DNA of 64,000 nt. Origin: Herbaspirillum rhizosphaerae. GTDB lineage: Bacteria; Pseudomonadota; Gammaproteobacteria; Burkholderiales; Burkholderiaceae_D. The notes under the pieces were generated by a model. The model had not been told where the DNA came from. It saw nothing but the letters and a program-made list of their open reading frames with translations, and did not search any database. How positions within the stretch are numbered: the first letter of the stretch is position 1; each line of letters starts with the position of its first letter. Location of the stretch: contig NZ_LFLU01000001.1 in NCBI RefSeq assembly GCF_001189965.1, positions 496,001-560,000 of the forward strand, given 5' to 3'. Position numbers and translations under genes: made by a program. Below, in pieces: positions 36,093-45,536 of this stretch.

Positions 36093-38188
36093 ATCTGAAC
36101 AATATCAGCAGCATGAAACTGCCGGCCTGGGTGCCGGTAAAGCATACCAAGGCGCTGGCTGCGCCGGTACTGATCGTGATGATGCTGGCGATGATGGTGC
36201 TGCCGCTGCCTGCGTTCGCACTGGACATCCTGTTCAGCTTCAACATCTCGCTGTCGGTCATCGTCCTGCTGACTGCCTTGTACACCGTCAAGCCGCTCGA
36301 CTTCGTTGCCTTCCCCGCAGTGCTGCTGGTGAGCACCATGCTGCGCCTGTCGCTCAACGTCGCTTCCACGCGCGTGGTGCTGACCGAAGGCCACACTGGG
36401 CCGGACGCCGCAGGTAAGGTGATCGAGGCCTTCGGCCACTTCCTGATCGGCGGCAACTATACCGTCGGTATCGTGGTGTTCATCATCCTGACGATCATCA
36501 ACTTCACGGTCGTCACCAAGGGCGCCGGCCGTATTGCTGAAGTTGGTGCGCGTTTTACCCTGGATGCGATGCCGGGTAAACAGATGGCGATCGATGCCGA
36601 CCTGAACGCCGGCATGATCGGCGAGCCCGAGGCGCGTGCGCGCCGCAAGGAAGTGGCACAGGAAGCCGAGTTCTACGGCGCGATGGACGGTGCCAGCAAG
36701 TACGTGCGCGGCGACGCCGTGGCCGGCATCATCGTCACCGTCGTCAACATCGTCGGCGGTCTGGTGGTCGGTATGATCCAACATGACCTGGCCTTCGACA
36801 TGGCGCTCAAGAACTACACCTTGCTGGCCATCGGTGACGGCCTGGTGGCACAGATTCCTTCGCTGATCATCTCGACCGCAGCCGGCGTCGTGGTGTCCCG
36901 CGTGGCCAATGACCAGGACGTCGGCGGCCAGCTGATCAACCAGTTGTTTGCCAAGCCGGAAGTGCTTTACCTGACCGCCATCATTATCGGCGGCATGGGG
37001 CTGATCCCGGGCATGCCGCATATCGCTTTCATCCTGCTGGCGGGCATATTGGCCGGTACCGCTTATGCGGTCGGCAAGCGTATCCAGGAAGCCGCCGTGC
37101 AGACCGAAATGCCGGCGCCGACCGCCGTCGCGCCCGAAATCGAAGAGGCGACCTGGCAAGATATTCTGCCGGTCGACACGCTGGGTCTGGAAGTCGGCTA
37201 TCGCCTGATCCCGCTGGTCGACAAGGGGCAGGGCGGCGAACTCTTGCGCCGCATCAAGGGCATCCGTAAAAAATTCGCGCAGGAAGTCGGCTTCCTGTCG
37301 CCGCCGGTGCACATTCGCGACAATCTGGAATTGAAGCCGTCGGCCTATCGGATTGCGTTGAAGGGTGTGGAAATCGGCAAGGGCGAAGCGACATTCGGCC
37401 AATTCCTGGCGATCAATCCAGGCATGGTGACCGGTCCGCTGCCGGGTCTGATGACCAGCGATCCGGCCTTTGGCCTGCCTGCGGTCTGGATCGAAAGCGG
37501 CATGCGCGAAATGGCGCAGACCATGGGCTACACCGTGGTCGATACCGGCACCGTGATCGCGACCCACCTGAATCACCTGATTACCTTGCACGCCGCCGAA
37601 TTGCTCGGCCGCCAGGAAGTGCAGCAACTGCTCGACCACATCGCCAAAGATGCGCCCAAGCTGGTCGAAGATCTGGTGCCGAAGCTCTTGCCTTTGGGCA
37701 CGGTACAAAAAGTGTTGCAAAACCTGCTCATCGAAGGCGTGCATATTCGGGATATGCGGACTATTATCGAAACCCTGGCCGAAAATGCGGCGCGGGTGCA
37801 GGAGCCGAACGAACTTACCGCCATCGTGCGTATTGCCCTGGGCCGCGCGATCATCCAGCAGATTTTCCCGACCGAAGAAGAGTTGTCCGTCATGGCGCTC
37901 GACGGCAAGCTGGAACGTTTGCTGATGCAGGCGATGCAGGCCAGCGGTCCGGACGGCGGCGGCATCGAGCCGGGCCTGGCCGACGCACTGATTACACAGA
38001 CAGAGAATGCAGCACGGCATCAAGAGCAATTGGGTTTGACCCCGGTATTGTTGGTCCCGGCTCCGTTACGAGCATTGTTGTCGCGCTTCCTGCGACGCGC
38101 AATGCCGCAGCTCCGGGTGCTTTCGCACGCTGAAGTTCCTGATTCGAAAACGATTAAAGTTACTAGCCTAGTTGGAGGGCAAGCATGA
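36089..38188 (+). CDS. flhA: flagellar type III export gate protein FlhA
   Basis: This 699-residue export gate has an N-terminal half with about eight membrane helices, the conserved FHIPEP-region sequence TRVVLTEGHTGPDAAGKVIEAFG, and a cytoplasmic domain that binds chaperone-substrate complexes. It uses proton motive force to drive export. It overlaps flhB and flhF by 4 bp each, so the three are translationally coupled. Confidence 0.97.
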   Translation: MNLNNISSMKLPAWVPVKHTKALAAPVLIVMMLAMMVLPLPAFALDILFSFNISLSVIVLLTALYTVKPLDFVAFPAVLLVSTMLRLSLNVASTRVVLTEGHTGPDAAGKVIEAFGHFLIGGNYTVGIVVFIILTIINFTVVTKGAGRIAEVGARFTLDAMPGKQMAIDADLNAGMIGEPEARARRKEVAQEAEFYGAMDGASKYVRGDAVAGIIVTVVNIVGGLVVGMIQHDLAFDMALKNYTLLAIGDGLVAQIPSLIISTAAGVVVSRVANDQDVGGQLINQLFAKPEVLYLTAIIIGGMGLIPGMPHIAFILLAGILAGTAYAVGKRIQEAAVQTEMPAPTAVAPEIEEATWQDILPVDTLGLEVGYRLIPLVDKGQGGELLRRIKGIRKKFAQEVGFLSPPVHIRDNLELKPSAYRIALKGVEIGKGEATFGQFLAINPGMVTGPLPGLMTSDPAFGLPAVWIESGMREMAQTMGYTVVDTGTVIATHLNHLITLHAAELLGRQEVQQLLDHIAKDAPKLVEDLVPKLLPLGTVQKVLQNLLIEGVHIRDMRTIIETLAENAARVQEPNELTAIVRIALGRAIIQQIFPTEEELSVMALDGKLERLLMQAMQASGPDGGGIEPGLADALITQTENAARHQEQLGLTPVLLVPAPLRALLSRFLRRAMPQLRVLSHAEVPDSKTIKVTSLVGGQA

Positions 38189-39636
38189 ACGTTAAAAAAT
38201 TTATTGCAGGTTCGTCGCGCGATGCATGGCGCCAGGTTCGCGAAGCGCTTGGACCGGATGCGGTCATCCTCTCCAATCGTAATATCGACGACGGCGTCGA
38301 GATTCTGGCGATGGCAAACGAAGACATGTCTTCGCTGGTGGTGCCGGCCATGGCCAAGGACGCGATGCCGCGTCCGGCCGTGCGACGACCTCCCGCGCAA
38401 CCGGTCCAGCCGCAAGCTGCGGCGCCGCGTCGCGTCGAGCATCAGGGCCTCGGCGTCGAATCGAACGCGATCGAACACAGCGCCGCACAGGCGGAAGCGC
38501 GCGTATGGCGCACCCGCAACGCCGCGCGCGCCAGCGCCAAGGAGCAGCAAGAGGGCGCTCAGCAGCAGCGTCCTGCCTCTGCGGCTTCTGCGGCAGCGTC
38601 GCCGTCCGCACAGCGTCCGAAGCAATCGCCGATCATGGCTGAATTCGACGGCAAGGATTACGACGAAATTCTGTCCGACGTGATGACCGAAATCCGTTCC
38701 ATGCGCGGCGTGCTGGAAACGCAACTGGCTGAAATTTCCTGGGGCGGTACGCAAAAGCGTGAACCGGCCAAGGCCGCCATCATGCGTGAAATGCTGGCCG
38801 CCGGTTTCAGCGCCAGCCTGTCGCGCCTGATCACGGAAAACTTGCCGCAGAATCCGAAGTCGCAAGATGCGATGTTCTGGGTGAAATCGGTGCTGGCCAA
38901 GAATCTGATGACCATGGCCAACGAAAACGAATTGCTGGAAGAGGGCGGCGTCTACGCGCTGGTCGGTCCGACCGGCGTTGGCAAAACGACCACGACCGCC
39001 AAGCTGGCGGCGCGCTGTGTGATGCGCCACGGTCCGGGCAAGCTGGCCCTGATCACGACCGATGGTTATCGTATCGGCGGCTACGAGCAATTGCGCATCT
39101 ACGGCAAGATTCTCGGCGTGATGGTGCACTCGGTGAAAGACGAAGCCGATTTGCGTATCGCTTTGGACGAACTGCGCGGCAAACATACTGTCCTAATCGA
39201 TACGGCAGGCATGGGCCAGCGCGATCAGATGGTGGCCGAACAGGCAGCCATGCTGTCCGGCGCCGGCACCGAGATCAAGCGCCTGCTTTGCCTCAATGCA
39301 ACAGCGACCGGCGGCACGCTCAACGAAGTCGTGAGCGCGTATTCGGTCGACGGCCTGGCCGGCTGCATCATCACCAAGCTCGATGAAGCAGCGACCATCG
39401 GCAACGTGCTCGATGTTGTCATCCGTCAAAAACTGAATCTGTATTACGTCGCAAACGGTCAGCGCGTTCCCGAAGACTTGCACGTCGCCAACAAGTTGTA
39501 TCTGGCTGACCGAGCCTTTAAACTGAAACGTGAAACCGCGCCGTTCGAGTTTCAGGATGCAGAGTTGCCCGTTGTTGTCGGACCGACAGCAACGGCCATG
39601 AATGACAAAAGCCTGCGGGAGGTGATCCTTGGCTAG
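38185..39636 (+). CDS. flhF: SRP-like GTPase FlhF
   Basis: The 483-residue protein has an N-terminal FlhF-specific B domain, a low-complexity Ala/Pro/Gln-rich linker (about 55-150), and the NG GTPase domain with P-loop GPTGVGKT at 261-268, DTAGMGQRD and TKLDEA. FlhF sets the site, and often the number, of polar flagella. Its presence with FlhG suggests polar or tuft flagellation. The last 8 bp overlap flhG. Confidence 0.95.
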   Translation: MNVKKFIAGSSRDAWRQVREALGPDAVILSNRNIDDGVEILAMANEDMSSLVVPAMAKDAMPRPAVRRPPAQPVQPQAAAPRRVEHQGLGVESNAIEHSAAQAEARVWRTRNAARASAKEQQEGAQQQRPASAASAAASPSAQRPKQSPIMAEFDGKDYDEILSDVMTEIRSMRGVLETQLAEISWGGTQKREPAKAAIMREMLAAGFSASLSRLITENLPQNPKSQDAMFWVKSVLAKNLMTMANENELLEEGGVYALVGPTGVGKTTTTAKLAARCVMRHGPGKLALITTDGYRIGGYEQLRIYGKILGVMVHSVKDEADLRIALDELRGKHTVLIDTAGMGQRDQMVAEQAAMLSGAGTEIKRLLCLNATATGGTLNEVVSAYSVDGLAGCIITKLDEAATIGNVLDVVIRQKLNLYYVANGQRVPEDLHVANKLYLADRAFKLKRETAPFEFQDAELPVVVGPTATAMNDKSLREVILG

Positions 39637-40468
39637 CTATGATGTTGATCAAGCGGAAGGACTGCGCCGGATGCTGGAGCGTCCGACGCCGCGCGTGTTC
39701 AGTTTCTTCTCGGTACTGCCCGACGACGAAAAAGGCGCGATGCTGATCAATCTGGCTGCTTCTCTGGCCGCGAATGATTGCAACGCCCTGCTGGTCGACG
39801 CTTGCATGACGCCATCGAGCATCTTGTCCCGATTCGGCGGACTCACCGTGGCGAGCCTGCTTGACGTCGCACGCCAGGAGCGCGATCTTGAGGAGGCGGT
39901 GCGCCTGGTGCCGGAAGGTTTTGCGCTGGCGCGCCTGTCGCGCAAGAATGTTTCTGCGGCAACGCATCCGCAGGCGTCGCGTCTGGCGGCAATTTTCGAT
40001 GCGCTGACGGAAGAGTCGGACATCACGCTCGTCAACGGCGAGCTCAGCGACGATGATGTTTTGCCGGTTCCCGCCATGGAAATGGGGGAGATCGTCGTGC
40101 ACATGTCGACCAGCGCCAATTCCATCAAAGCGGCGTACGTGCTGATCAAAAGCCTGAGCGACCGCCTCGGGCGCCGTCCCTTCAATTTGCTGGTGACCGG
40201 CGGTTCGGATGCGGAAGCGCAAATGGTGTTCGCCAACATGGCGCAGGCAGCCAACCGTTATCTGGCGGCACAATTGAATTTCATGGGTTCTATCCCGGCC
40301 GACGAGCATATCCGCCGTGCTTCGGGGCAGGGCCGTACCGTGTTGGAGGCATTTCCTCTGACCGGCGCAACAGTAGCATTCAAGCGTTTGGCCAATCAGT
40401 TCTCGCTTTCCAATCTCACCAAAGGCACGTACGGTATGGCAACCGATGGCGCCAGTCTCGGAGTATGA
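39629..40468 (+). CDS. flhG: FlhG/FleN-type MinD-like protein with degenerate Walker A
   Basis: The 279-residue protein occupies the flhG position and retains MinD-like features: LINLAASLA, LLVDACM (Walker A' Asp at 58) and a C-terminal FKRLANQFSL helix. Where MinD/FlhG proteins have GKGGVGKT, it reads SVLPDDEKGAML (about 28-39), so the ATP-binding lysines and glycines are absent. The TTG start is preceded by GGGAGGTGATCC, a near-perfect match to the 16S anti-SD, and no alternative start fits. FlhG normally limits flagellar number through ATP-dependent dimerisation and FlhF stimulation; here that cycle may be lost. Confidence 0.85.
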   Translation: MASYDVDQAEGLRRMLERPTPRVFSFFSVLPDDEKGAMLINLAASLAANDCNALLVDACMTPSSILSRFGGLTVASLLDVARQERDLEEAVRLVPEGFALARLSRKNVSAATHPQASRLAAIFDALTEESDITLVNGELSDDDVLPVPAMEMGEIVVHMSTSANSIKAAYVLIKSLSDRLGRRPFNLLVTGGSDAEAQMVFANMAQAANRYLAAQLNFMGSIPADEHIRRASGQGRTVLEAFPLTGATVAFKRLANQFSLSNLTKGTYGMATDGASLGV

Positions 40469-40474
40469 CGTGTT

Positions 40475-41209
40475 ATGTATAACGTCAATGGCAAGACGGA
40501 CAAGAATGATTTGCTTCGGCAGCATGCGCCGCTGGTAAAAAAGCTGGCGCATCAGATGAAAGCAAAGCTTCCGCCGAGTGTGGAAGTGGACGATTTGATT
40601 CAGGCAGGCATGATAGGTCTGCTTGATGCCGTCAATCGCTATGAAGAAACGCATGGTGCGCAGTTCGAAACGTACGCCGTGCAACGCATTCGCGGCGCCA
40701 TGCTGGATGAGCTGCGCAGCAGCGACTGGCTGCCGCGCAGCATCCGTCAAAGCACGCGCAAGATCGAAGATGCAATCCACGTTCTGATGCAGCAACTGGG
40801 ACGGCCGCCGCAAGAGGCGGAAGTCGCCAAACAGCTCAAGATGAGTCTGGACGAATACCAGGAGATGCTGACCGAGTGCGGCGGCCATCAACTGATCTAT
40901 TACGAAGACTTTCACGATGCCGAAGGCGGCCATGAGCATTTCCTCGATCGCTATCAGACCAGCCAGAGCGACGACCCTCTGCAGAATCTGATCAACGGCG
41001 GTTTCCGCGAAGCGGTGATCGATTCGATCAAGGCGCTGCCGGAGCGAGAGAAGATCCTGATGGGCCTGTACTACGAACAGGAAATGAACCTGAAAGAAAT
41101 CGGCGCCGTCATGGGCGTGTCCGAGTCGCGAGTATGCCAGCTGCATAGTCAGGCGATTGCTCGTATGCGCTCGACCTTGAGGGAGCAAGCGTGGACTGGA
41201 GTAGCATAG
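40475..41209 (+). CDS. fliA: flagellar sigma factor FliA (sigma28)
   Basis: The 244-residue sigma factor has region 2 (HAPLVKKLAHQMKAKLPPSVEVDDLIQAGMIGLLDAV, with FETYAVQRIRGAMLDELRSSDWLPRS), region 3 and a region 4 helix-turn-helix (LKEIGAVMGVSESRVCQLHSQAIARMR). It directs transcription of late genes such as fliC and receptors. Sigma28-like sites in this window precede flgM, flgK and the gene at 28032. It follows flhG by 6 bp and overlaps motC by 19 bp. Confidence 0.97.
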   Translation: MYNVNGKTDKNDLLRQHAPLVKKLAHQMKAKLPPSVEVDDLIQAGMIGLLDAVNRYEETHGAQFETYAVQRIRGAMLDELRSSDWLPRSIRQSTRKIEDAIHVLMQQLGRPPQEAEVAKQLKMSLDEYQEMLTECGGHQLIYYEDFHDAEGGHEHFLDRYQTSQSDDPLQNLINGGFREAVIDSIKALPEREKILMGLYYEQEMNLKEIGAVMGVSESRVCQLHSQAIARMRSTLREQAWTGVA

Positions 41210-41937
41210 GCGGTTTGGCGTTGGCCCTGGGAGGGATTTTCCTGGGGCAGATATTGGAAGGCGGTCATCTTGGTTCCATCCTGCAGCCGACGGCATTCCT
41301 GATCGTCTTTGCCGGCACAGTCGGCGCCGTCCTCCTGCAAACCAGACTCGACAATTTCGTGCGCGGCGTGAAATTGATCGGGTCGGTGTTTTCTCCCCCT
41401 GATCACGACCATCGCAAGCTGATTGAAGACATCACGCTCTGGAGCACGGTGTCGCGTCGCGAAGGACTGCTGCATCTGGAGGAATACCTGGACAGCGCGA
41501 ACGATCCGTTTGTGAAAAAGGGATTGCGCTTGCTGATCGACGGCATCACGCCCGCCAAGATGCTCGAGATCCTCGAAGTCGACATTTCCACCTACGAAAC
41601 CCGGCAGCGCCAGGCCATGAAAATCTGGGAAGCTGCCGGCGGCTATTCACCGACGATCGGCATCCTCGGGGCCGTGCTGGGGCTTATCCACGTCATGGAA
41701 AATCTGGCGGATCCGGCGCGCCTGGGCGGCGGGATTGCGGTGGCGTTTGTTGCCACGATTTATGGCGTAGGCCTCGCCAATCTGTTCTTTTTACCGGTTG
41801 GCAATAAACTGAAAGAACTGTTGGCCGCGGAAGTGACCAAACGGGAGATGATTGCCGACAGCCTGTTCGGCATCGCCAGCGGCGACAATCCCCGAGTCAT
41901 TCAGGAACGCGCCGAGTCCTACTTCGAAAACGCGTAA
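41191..41937 (+). CDS. motC: flagellar stator protein MotC (MotA family)
   Basis: This 248-residue MotA-family protein has four membrane helices: two near the N-terminus, then MKIWEAAGGYSPTIGILGAVLGLIHVM and GGGIAVAFVATIYGVGLANLFFLPV. It forms a proton channel with MotD. GTG at 41191 lies within fliA after GAGGGAG. Position after fliA is that of motC in pseudomonads and burkholderias, as opposed to the separate motAB. Confidence 0.92.
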   Translation: MDWSSIGGLALALGGIFLGQILEGGHLGSILQPTAFLIVFAGTVGAVLLQTRLDNFVRGVKLIGSVFSPPDHDHRKLIEDITLWSTVSRREGLLHLEEYLDSANDPFVKKGLRLLIDGITPAKMLEILEVDISTYETRQRQAMKIWEAAGGYSPTIGILGAVLGLIHVMENLADPARLGGGIAVAFVATIYGVGLANLFFLPVGNKLKELLAAEVTKREMIADSLFGIASGDNPRVIQERAESYFENA

Positions 41938-41960
41938 CAACGCAAAATACGGCGGTATCC

Positions 41961-42761
41961 ATGGCGCGCAAAAAACATGAGGAAGAACACGAGAATCATG
42001 AGCGCTGGTTGGTTTCCTATGCCGACTTCATCACGCTGCTGTTCGCCTTCTTCGTGGTCATGTACGCGATCTCCCAGGTCAACGAAGGCAAGTACAAGAT
42101 ACTCGCCGACTCACTGATCAATGCCTTCGGCAAAGAGCCGGTATCCACTGCGCCGGTGATCGTGCAGGCCGGCGGCCAGGGCGCGCAGCAAGCCGCCACG
42201 CCAAAAATTCCTCCGCTGCAAAAACCGCGCAACAACGAAGCCTTGCGGCGCGAAAAAGAGCGCATGACCGACATGGCGCGCGACATCATGCAAGTGCTGG
42301 CGCCGCTGGTGCAGGAGGGCAAGGTGCGTGTGACGCAAACCAGTGTCGGCGTCAACGTCGAGATCAATGCGAACGTCTTGTTTGCGCCGGGCGACGCCAA
42401 GGTCAGCAAGGAATCCGAGGAAACGCTGATTGCCATCGCCAGGGTGCTCAGGAACGACGATCATGCGATCCAGATCGAAGGCCATACCGACAACACGCAG
42501 ATCAGCACGACGGTGTTTCCGTCCAACTGGGAATTGTCGGCAGTGCGCGCCAGTACGGTTGCGCGTCTGTTCGGCAATCAGGGGATTGCCGAAATGCGCT
42601 TGACGGCGGTGGGGCATGGATCCAATCAGCCGGTGGCGTCGAATGACACCCCGGAAGGGCGCCTGCGCAACCGGCGCGTGGACGTGATGATCCTGTCGCG
42701 CCTGGCAGAGCAGGTGACCGAGGTGCCGATTGCCGACGGCACGCCAAAGATCAGGCCTTAG
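41961..42761 (+). CDS. motD: flagellar stator protein MotD (MotB family)
   Basis: The 266-residue protein has one N-terminal TM with the proton-accepting Asp22 (SYADFITLLFAFFVVMYA) and a C-terminal OmpA-like peptidoglycan-binding domain (IQIEGHTDNTQ, NWELSAVRAS, RNRRVDVMIL). It anchors the MotC stator to the cell wall. It ends in a strong terminator. Confidence 0.94.
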   Translation: MARKKHEEEHENHERWLVSYADFITLLFAFFVVMYAISQVNEGKYKILADSLINAFGKEPVSTAPVIVQAGGQGAQQAATPKIPPLQKPRNNEALRREKERMTDMARDIMQVLAPLVQEGKVRVTQTSVGVNVEINANVLFAPGDAKVSKESEETLIAIARVLRNDDHAIQIEGHTDNTQISTTVFPSNWELSAVRASTVARLFGNQGIAEMRLTAVGHGSNQPVASNDTPEGRLRNRRVDVMILSRLAEQVTEVPIADGTPKIRP

Positions 42762-42802
42762 CCAGCATCAGGCTGATCAATAACGCAAACCTGGCAGGCA
42801 AT

Positions 42803-42832
42803 AAAAAAGACCGCATCGGCGGTCTTTTTTTT
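42803..42832. terminator. bidirectional terminator between motD and flgN
   Basis: AAAAAAGACCGC and GCGGTCTTTTTT form a perfect 12-bp stem with a 4-nt loop, T-tracts on both strands. It separates the convergent motD and flgMN units. Confidence 0.95.
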
Positions 42833-42848
42833 GCTTTGCGCGGCGGGC

Positions 42849-43328
42849 TCAGCCTATGCCAAGCGGGCGTCCGGTTGAGCCGACACTGGCCGAACCATCC
42901 GGACCGTAGAGCGAACCGCCGCCGCTTCTGCCTTGCAGAATCTTCAGGGCGTTTTGATTGATGGCCATCTGACGGCCGACCAGCGTGCCGTTGACGCGGT
43001 TCAGTTCCCGCGCCGATTGCGCCAGTTCGAACAGCTCATTCCATTGTGTTTTCGCGGCATCGGCGCCGTGCTGCTCGAGCCAGCTTTGCATGCCGTTTTC
43101 GCTGGCAGGGAAACCTGCCGCCGACAGCAGTTTGTAGCGTTGCTCGGCCAGTCTCGCCATTTCGGCAATGATCTGCGCTTTTTCGTTGATGACGCCGGGA
43201 ATTTCATCGGCATCGCCGTTACCGCTGAGCAGTGCCTGCTCTTGTTCCAGCGTGGCAACAAGGCGCGACGTTACCTGCTTTTCTTCAGCCAGGTATTGCG
43301 AGGGCAATTGCGAAGTCGTGCTTGTCAT
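42849..43328 (-). CDS. flgN: flagellar export chaperone FlgN
   Basis: The 159-residue, largely helical protein fits FlgN: an N-terminal coil (EEKQVTSRLVATLEQEQALLSG), and LNRVNGTLVGRQMAINQNALKILQG in the C-terminal half that binds FlgK and FlgL. Glycine-rich tail. It follows flgM by 4 bp and shares the sigma28 promoter at 43697-43723. Confidence 0.9.
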   Translation of the reverse strand: MTSTTSQLPSQYLAEEKQVTSRLVATLEQEQALLSGNGDADEIPGVINEKAQIIAEMARLAEQRYKLLSAAGFPASENGMQSWLEQHGADAAKTQWNELFELAQSARELNRVNGTLVGRQMAINQNALKILQGRSGGGSLYGPDGSASVGSTGRPLGIG

Positions 43329-43332
43329 TACA

Positions 43333-43647
43333 TTAAGCTTTGCTGCGTGTGCTGATCAGATTTTTCACGGTGTCCAACAGGCCGCTGGCAACTTTTTCAG
43401 GATCAACCTGGAAGGTGCCATTGGCAATTGCTGCTTTGATTTCTGCAACTTTCTTGGCGTCGAAACTGCCGCTTGGACTTGCTGCCGCCTTCGTACCAAG
43501 CGACTGATACTGAGCAGACAACTGTACATTGGCGGAATCGGCGCTGACTGTATCCGTCTTGGCTCCGGTCGCGCCTGGAGTGCGCGGCTGGGGCTGCGCT
43601 ACCTCGGGTAAACCTGTGCCAGTTTTAAGGGCGTCATTAACGTTCAC
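43333..43647 (-). CDS. flgM: anti-sigma28 factor FlgM
   Basis: The 104-residue protein has a disordered N-terminus and the C-terminal sigma-binding helices FDAKKVAEIKAAIANGTFQVDPEKVASGLLDTVKNLI. It holds FliA inactive until the hook is complete and it is exported. A perfect sigma28 promoter lies upstream, giving the expected feedback loop. flgN follows in the same unit. Confidence 0.95.
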   Translation of the reverse strand: MNVNDALKTGTGLPEVAQPQPRTPGATGAKTDTVSADSANVQLSAQYQSLGTKAAASPSGSFDAKKVAEIKAAIANGTFQVDPEKVASGLLDTVKNLISTRSKA

Positions 43648-43696
43648 GGCATCATCCTTGAGTGGTTAGGGCTCTCTGGCCCGCCTGTTGCATAGA

Positions 43697-43723
43697 TTAT
43701 CGGCGATTTTTCCGCAAACTTTA
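43697..43723 (-). promoter_or_regulatory. sigma28 (FliA) promoter of flgM-flgN
   Basis: On the minus strand TAAAGTTT, an 11-bp spacer, and GCCGATAA match the sigma28 consensus at all 16 positions. The -10 ends 50 bp before the flgM start. Confidence 0.93.
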
Positions 43724-43755
43724 ATTCTTTTTCTCCGGCAATAATTCGTTGCTCG

Positions 43756-44478
43756 TCAGTAATTGATCTCGACAATTCCGCCCGCTCTGGCGACCCCGCT
43801 GACCACCTGTCCGGCGGGCGTCCGGGCTTGCGCTATCTGGCCTTCGCTGGCGTTGTTCAGGGCGCGTCCCTCGGTTGCAATCTGGAAACCCGGGCCGGTG
43901 GATACGATGCGGACCGATTGCCCTTGTTGTACGACACGATTGGCGCGTAAAGTATCCTGGCGCAGCGGTGCGCCGGCCGCCAGGGAGATGTTCGCGGTGC
44001 GGCCGATCGCCTGGGCCGGGTCAGTGATGATGCCGCTCGGCAAGTTCGACAAATCGCCCTTGACCTTGCTGATGTCGTTGGGGCCGATTGTCTGGCCTTG
44101 CGCCAGCGGCGTGGCTGCGACAATATATTCGGCAATGACTTGCACCGTGGCGCGTACGTAAATCGTCCAGGGCGAAGGGGCGGTGCACTTGATGCCGATG
44201 GTTGTCTTGCCCCACAGGCGGCCGCCGTTAGGCAGGAAGGCTTGCGGCGACGGGCAAGAGGGCAGGTTCAGGCGGCTGTCGACCGGTTCAATGCTTGCAT
44301 TGACCGTGCCGGACAGGCCGGTGGTCTGGACTTTGACGAATTGTTCGGCGATCTGCTGCAGGGCGCCAAGATTCTGCCGTGGCGGTGAATTTGCAGGGTC
44401 GGGAATTGCCGTTTGTGCAAGCACCGGGGAGCCGATCAGAGGCAGGAGCAACGCCAGCGCTGTGAAGAATGATTTCAT
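43756..44478 (-). CDS. flgA: flagellar P-ring assembly chaperone FlgA
   Basis: The 240-residue periplasmic protein has a Sec signal peptide cleaved after VLA near residue 21. Its C-terminal SAF-like part (VAATPLAQGQTIGPNDISKVKGD, NRVVQQGQSVRIVSTGPGFQIATEGRALNNASEGQIAQAR) is characteristic of FlgA, which assists FlgI ring assembly. It is divergent from flgB and upstream of flgM on the same strand. Confidence 0.94.
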   Translation of the reverse strand: MKSFFTALALLLPLIGSPVLAQTAIPDPANSPPRQNLGALQQIAEQFVKVQTTGLSGTVNASIEPVDSRLNLPSCPSPQAFLPNGGRLWGKTTIGIKCTAPSPWTIYVRATVQVIAEYIVAATPLAQGQTIGPNDISKVKGDLSNLPSGIITDPAQAIGRTANISLAAGAPLRQDTLRANRVVQQGQSVRIVSTGPGFQIATEGRALNNASEGQIAQARTPAGQVVSGVARAGGIVEINY

Positions 44479-44689
44479 AACAACAACTTTAACACCTTAG
44501 TGGCCGCAGGAGTGGCCATCGTGTCAGCAATACTAATAGCCGCAGCCCTCATCAAAAGGCTGAACAAGGCACAGATTTATCTCTTTATCGGGCAATCGAG
44601 TTTCAGGTGGGGTCGTATGATCCAATGGTATCTAAATCCCATTATCGGCGTAATGCGTACTTTTTGAAGGGCGCATTCAGGAGAAATTG

Positions 44690-45112
44690 ATGGTCGCAAA
44701 ACTGGATGATTATCTGAGGTTTAACGAGACGGCGCTGAACTTGCGCGCCCAGCGTCAGCAATTGCTGGCGTCCAATATCGCCAATGCCGATACGCCCAAT
44801 TATAAAGCGCGCGACATCGACTTTGCGAAGACCTTGCAGGGCGCCATGGACGGCAAGACGACCAAAGTGCCGCCGGTGGAGCTGGCGCGTACGTCGGCAG
44901 GCCATATTGCCGGCAAGCCGACAGGCGACAGCGGCATCGGCGGGTCGCCGCTGCTGTATCGCACGGTCACGCAGGGTAGCGTGGACGGCAATACCGTCGA
45001 CATGGACGTCGAGCGCAACCAATTTACCGACAACGCCGTGCGTTACGAAGCAGGCGTTACGGCCGTCAACGGGCAGATCAAGACGCTGCTCGCCGCCATC
45101 CAACCGGGCTGA
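44690..45112 (+). CDS. flgB: flagellar proximal rod protein FlgB
   Basis: The 140-residue rod subunit has [28 protein letters not shown], the flagellar rod N-terminal signature, and a coiled C-terminus. ATG at 44690 follows CAGGAG. First gene of the ten-gene flgBCDEFGHIJ(KL) series; divergent from flgA with 211 bp between. Confidence 0.96.
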   Translation: MVAKLDDYLRFNETALNLRAQRQQLLASNIANADTPNYKARDIDFAKTLQGAMDGKTTKVPPVELARTSAGHIAGKPTGDSGIGGSPLLYRTVTQGSVDGNTVDMDVERNQFTDNAVRYEAGVTAVNGQIKTLLAAIQPG

Positions 45113-45117
45113 TCATC

Positions 45118-45522
45118 ATGTCTCTTTCCAATATCTTCAATGTCGCCGGCTCGGCCATGAGCGCGCAGTCCCAGCGCCTCAATACGGTCGCCAGCAACAT
45201 CGCCAACGCCGACAGCGCGACCAGCCCGAACGGTCAGCCGTACAAGGCCAAGCAAGTCGTGTTCAAGGCTGTGCCATACGGCAATATTTCCGACAGCGGC
45301 GTCAAGGTCGACCAGATCGTCGAAGACCAGGCCCCGCCAAAGCTGACGTATGACCCGAAGCATCCATTGGCTGATGCCAACGGCTATGTCGCCATGCCGA
45401 ACGTTAATCCGGTAGAGGAGATGGTCAACATGATCTCCGCTTCGCGCTCGTATCAGACCAACGTCGAGACGATGAACACCGCCAAGAATATGTTGATGAA
45501 AACCCTCACTATCGGTACTTAA
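45118..45522 (+). CDS. flgC: flagellar proximal rod protein FlgC
   Basis: The 134-residue rod subunit has [22 protein letters not shown] at the N-terminus and the rod/hook C-terminal motif [34 protein letters not shown]. It follows flgB by 5 bp and assembles next to it in the rod. Confidence 0.97.
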   Translation: MSLSNIFNVAGSAMSAQSQRLNTVASNIANADSATSPNGQPYKAKQVVFKAVPYGNISDSGVKVDQIVEDQAPPKLTYDPKHPLADANGYVAMPNVNPVEEMVNMISASRSYQTNVETMNTAKNMLMKTLTIGT

Positions 45523-45536
45523 GGAAGATCCTAATC

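Noticed and set aside
35966..38029. 687-codon minus-strand open frame opposite flhA
   Set aside because: Antisense shadow of flhA, with composition typical of such frames.
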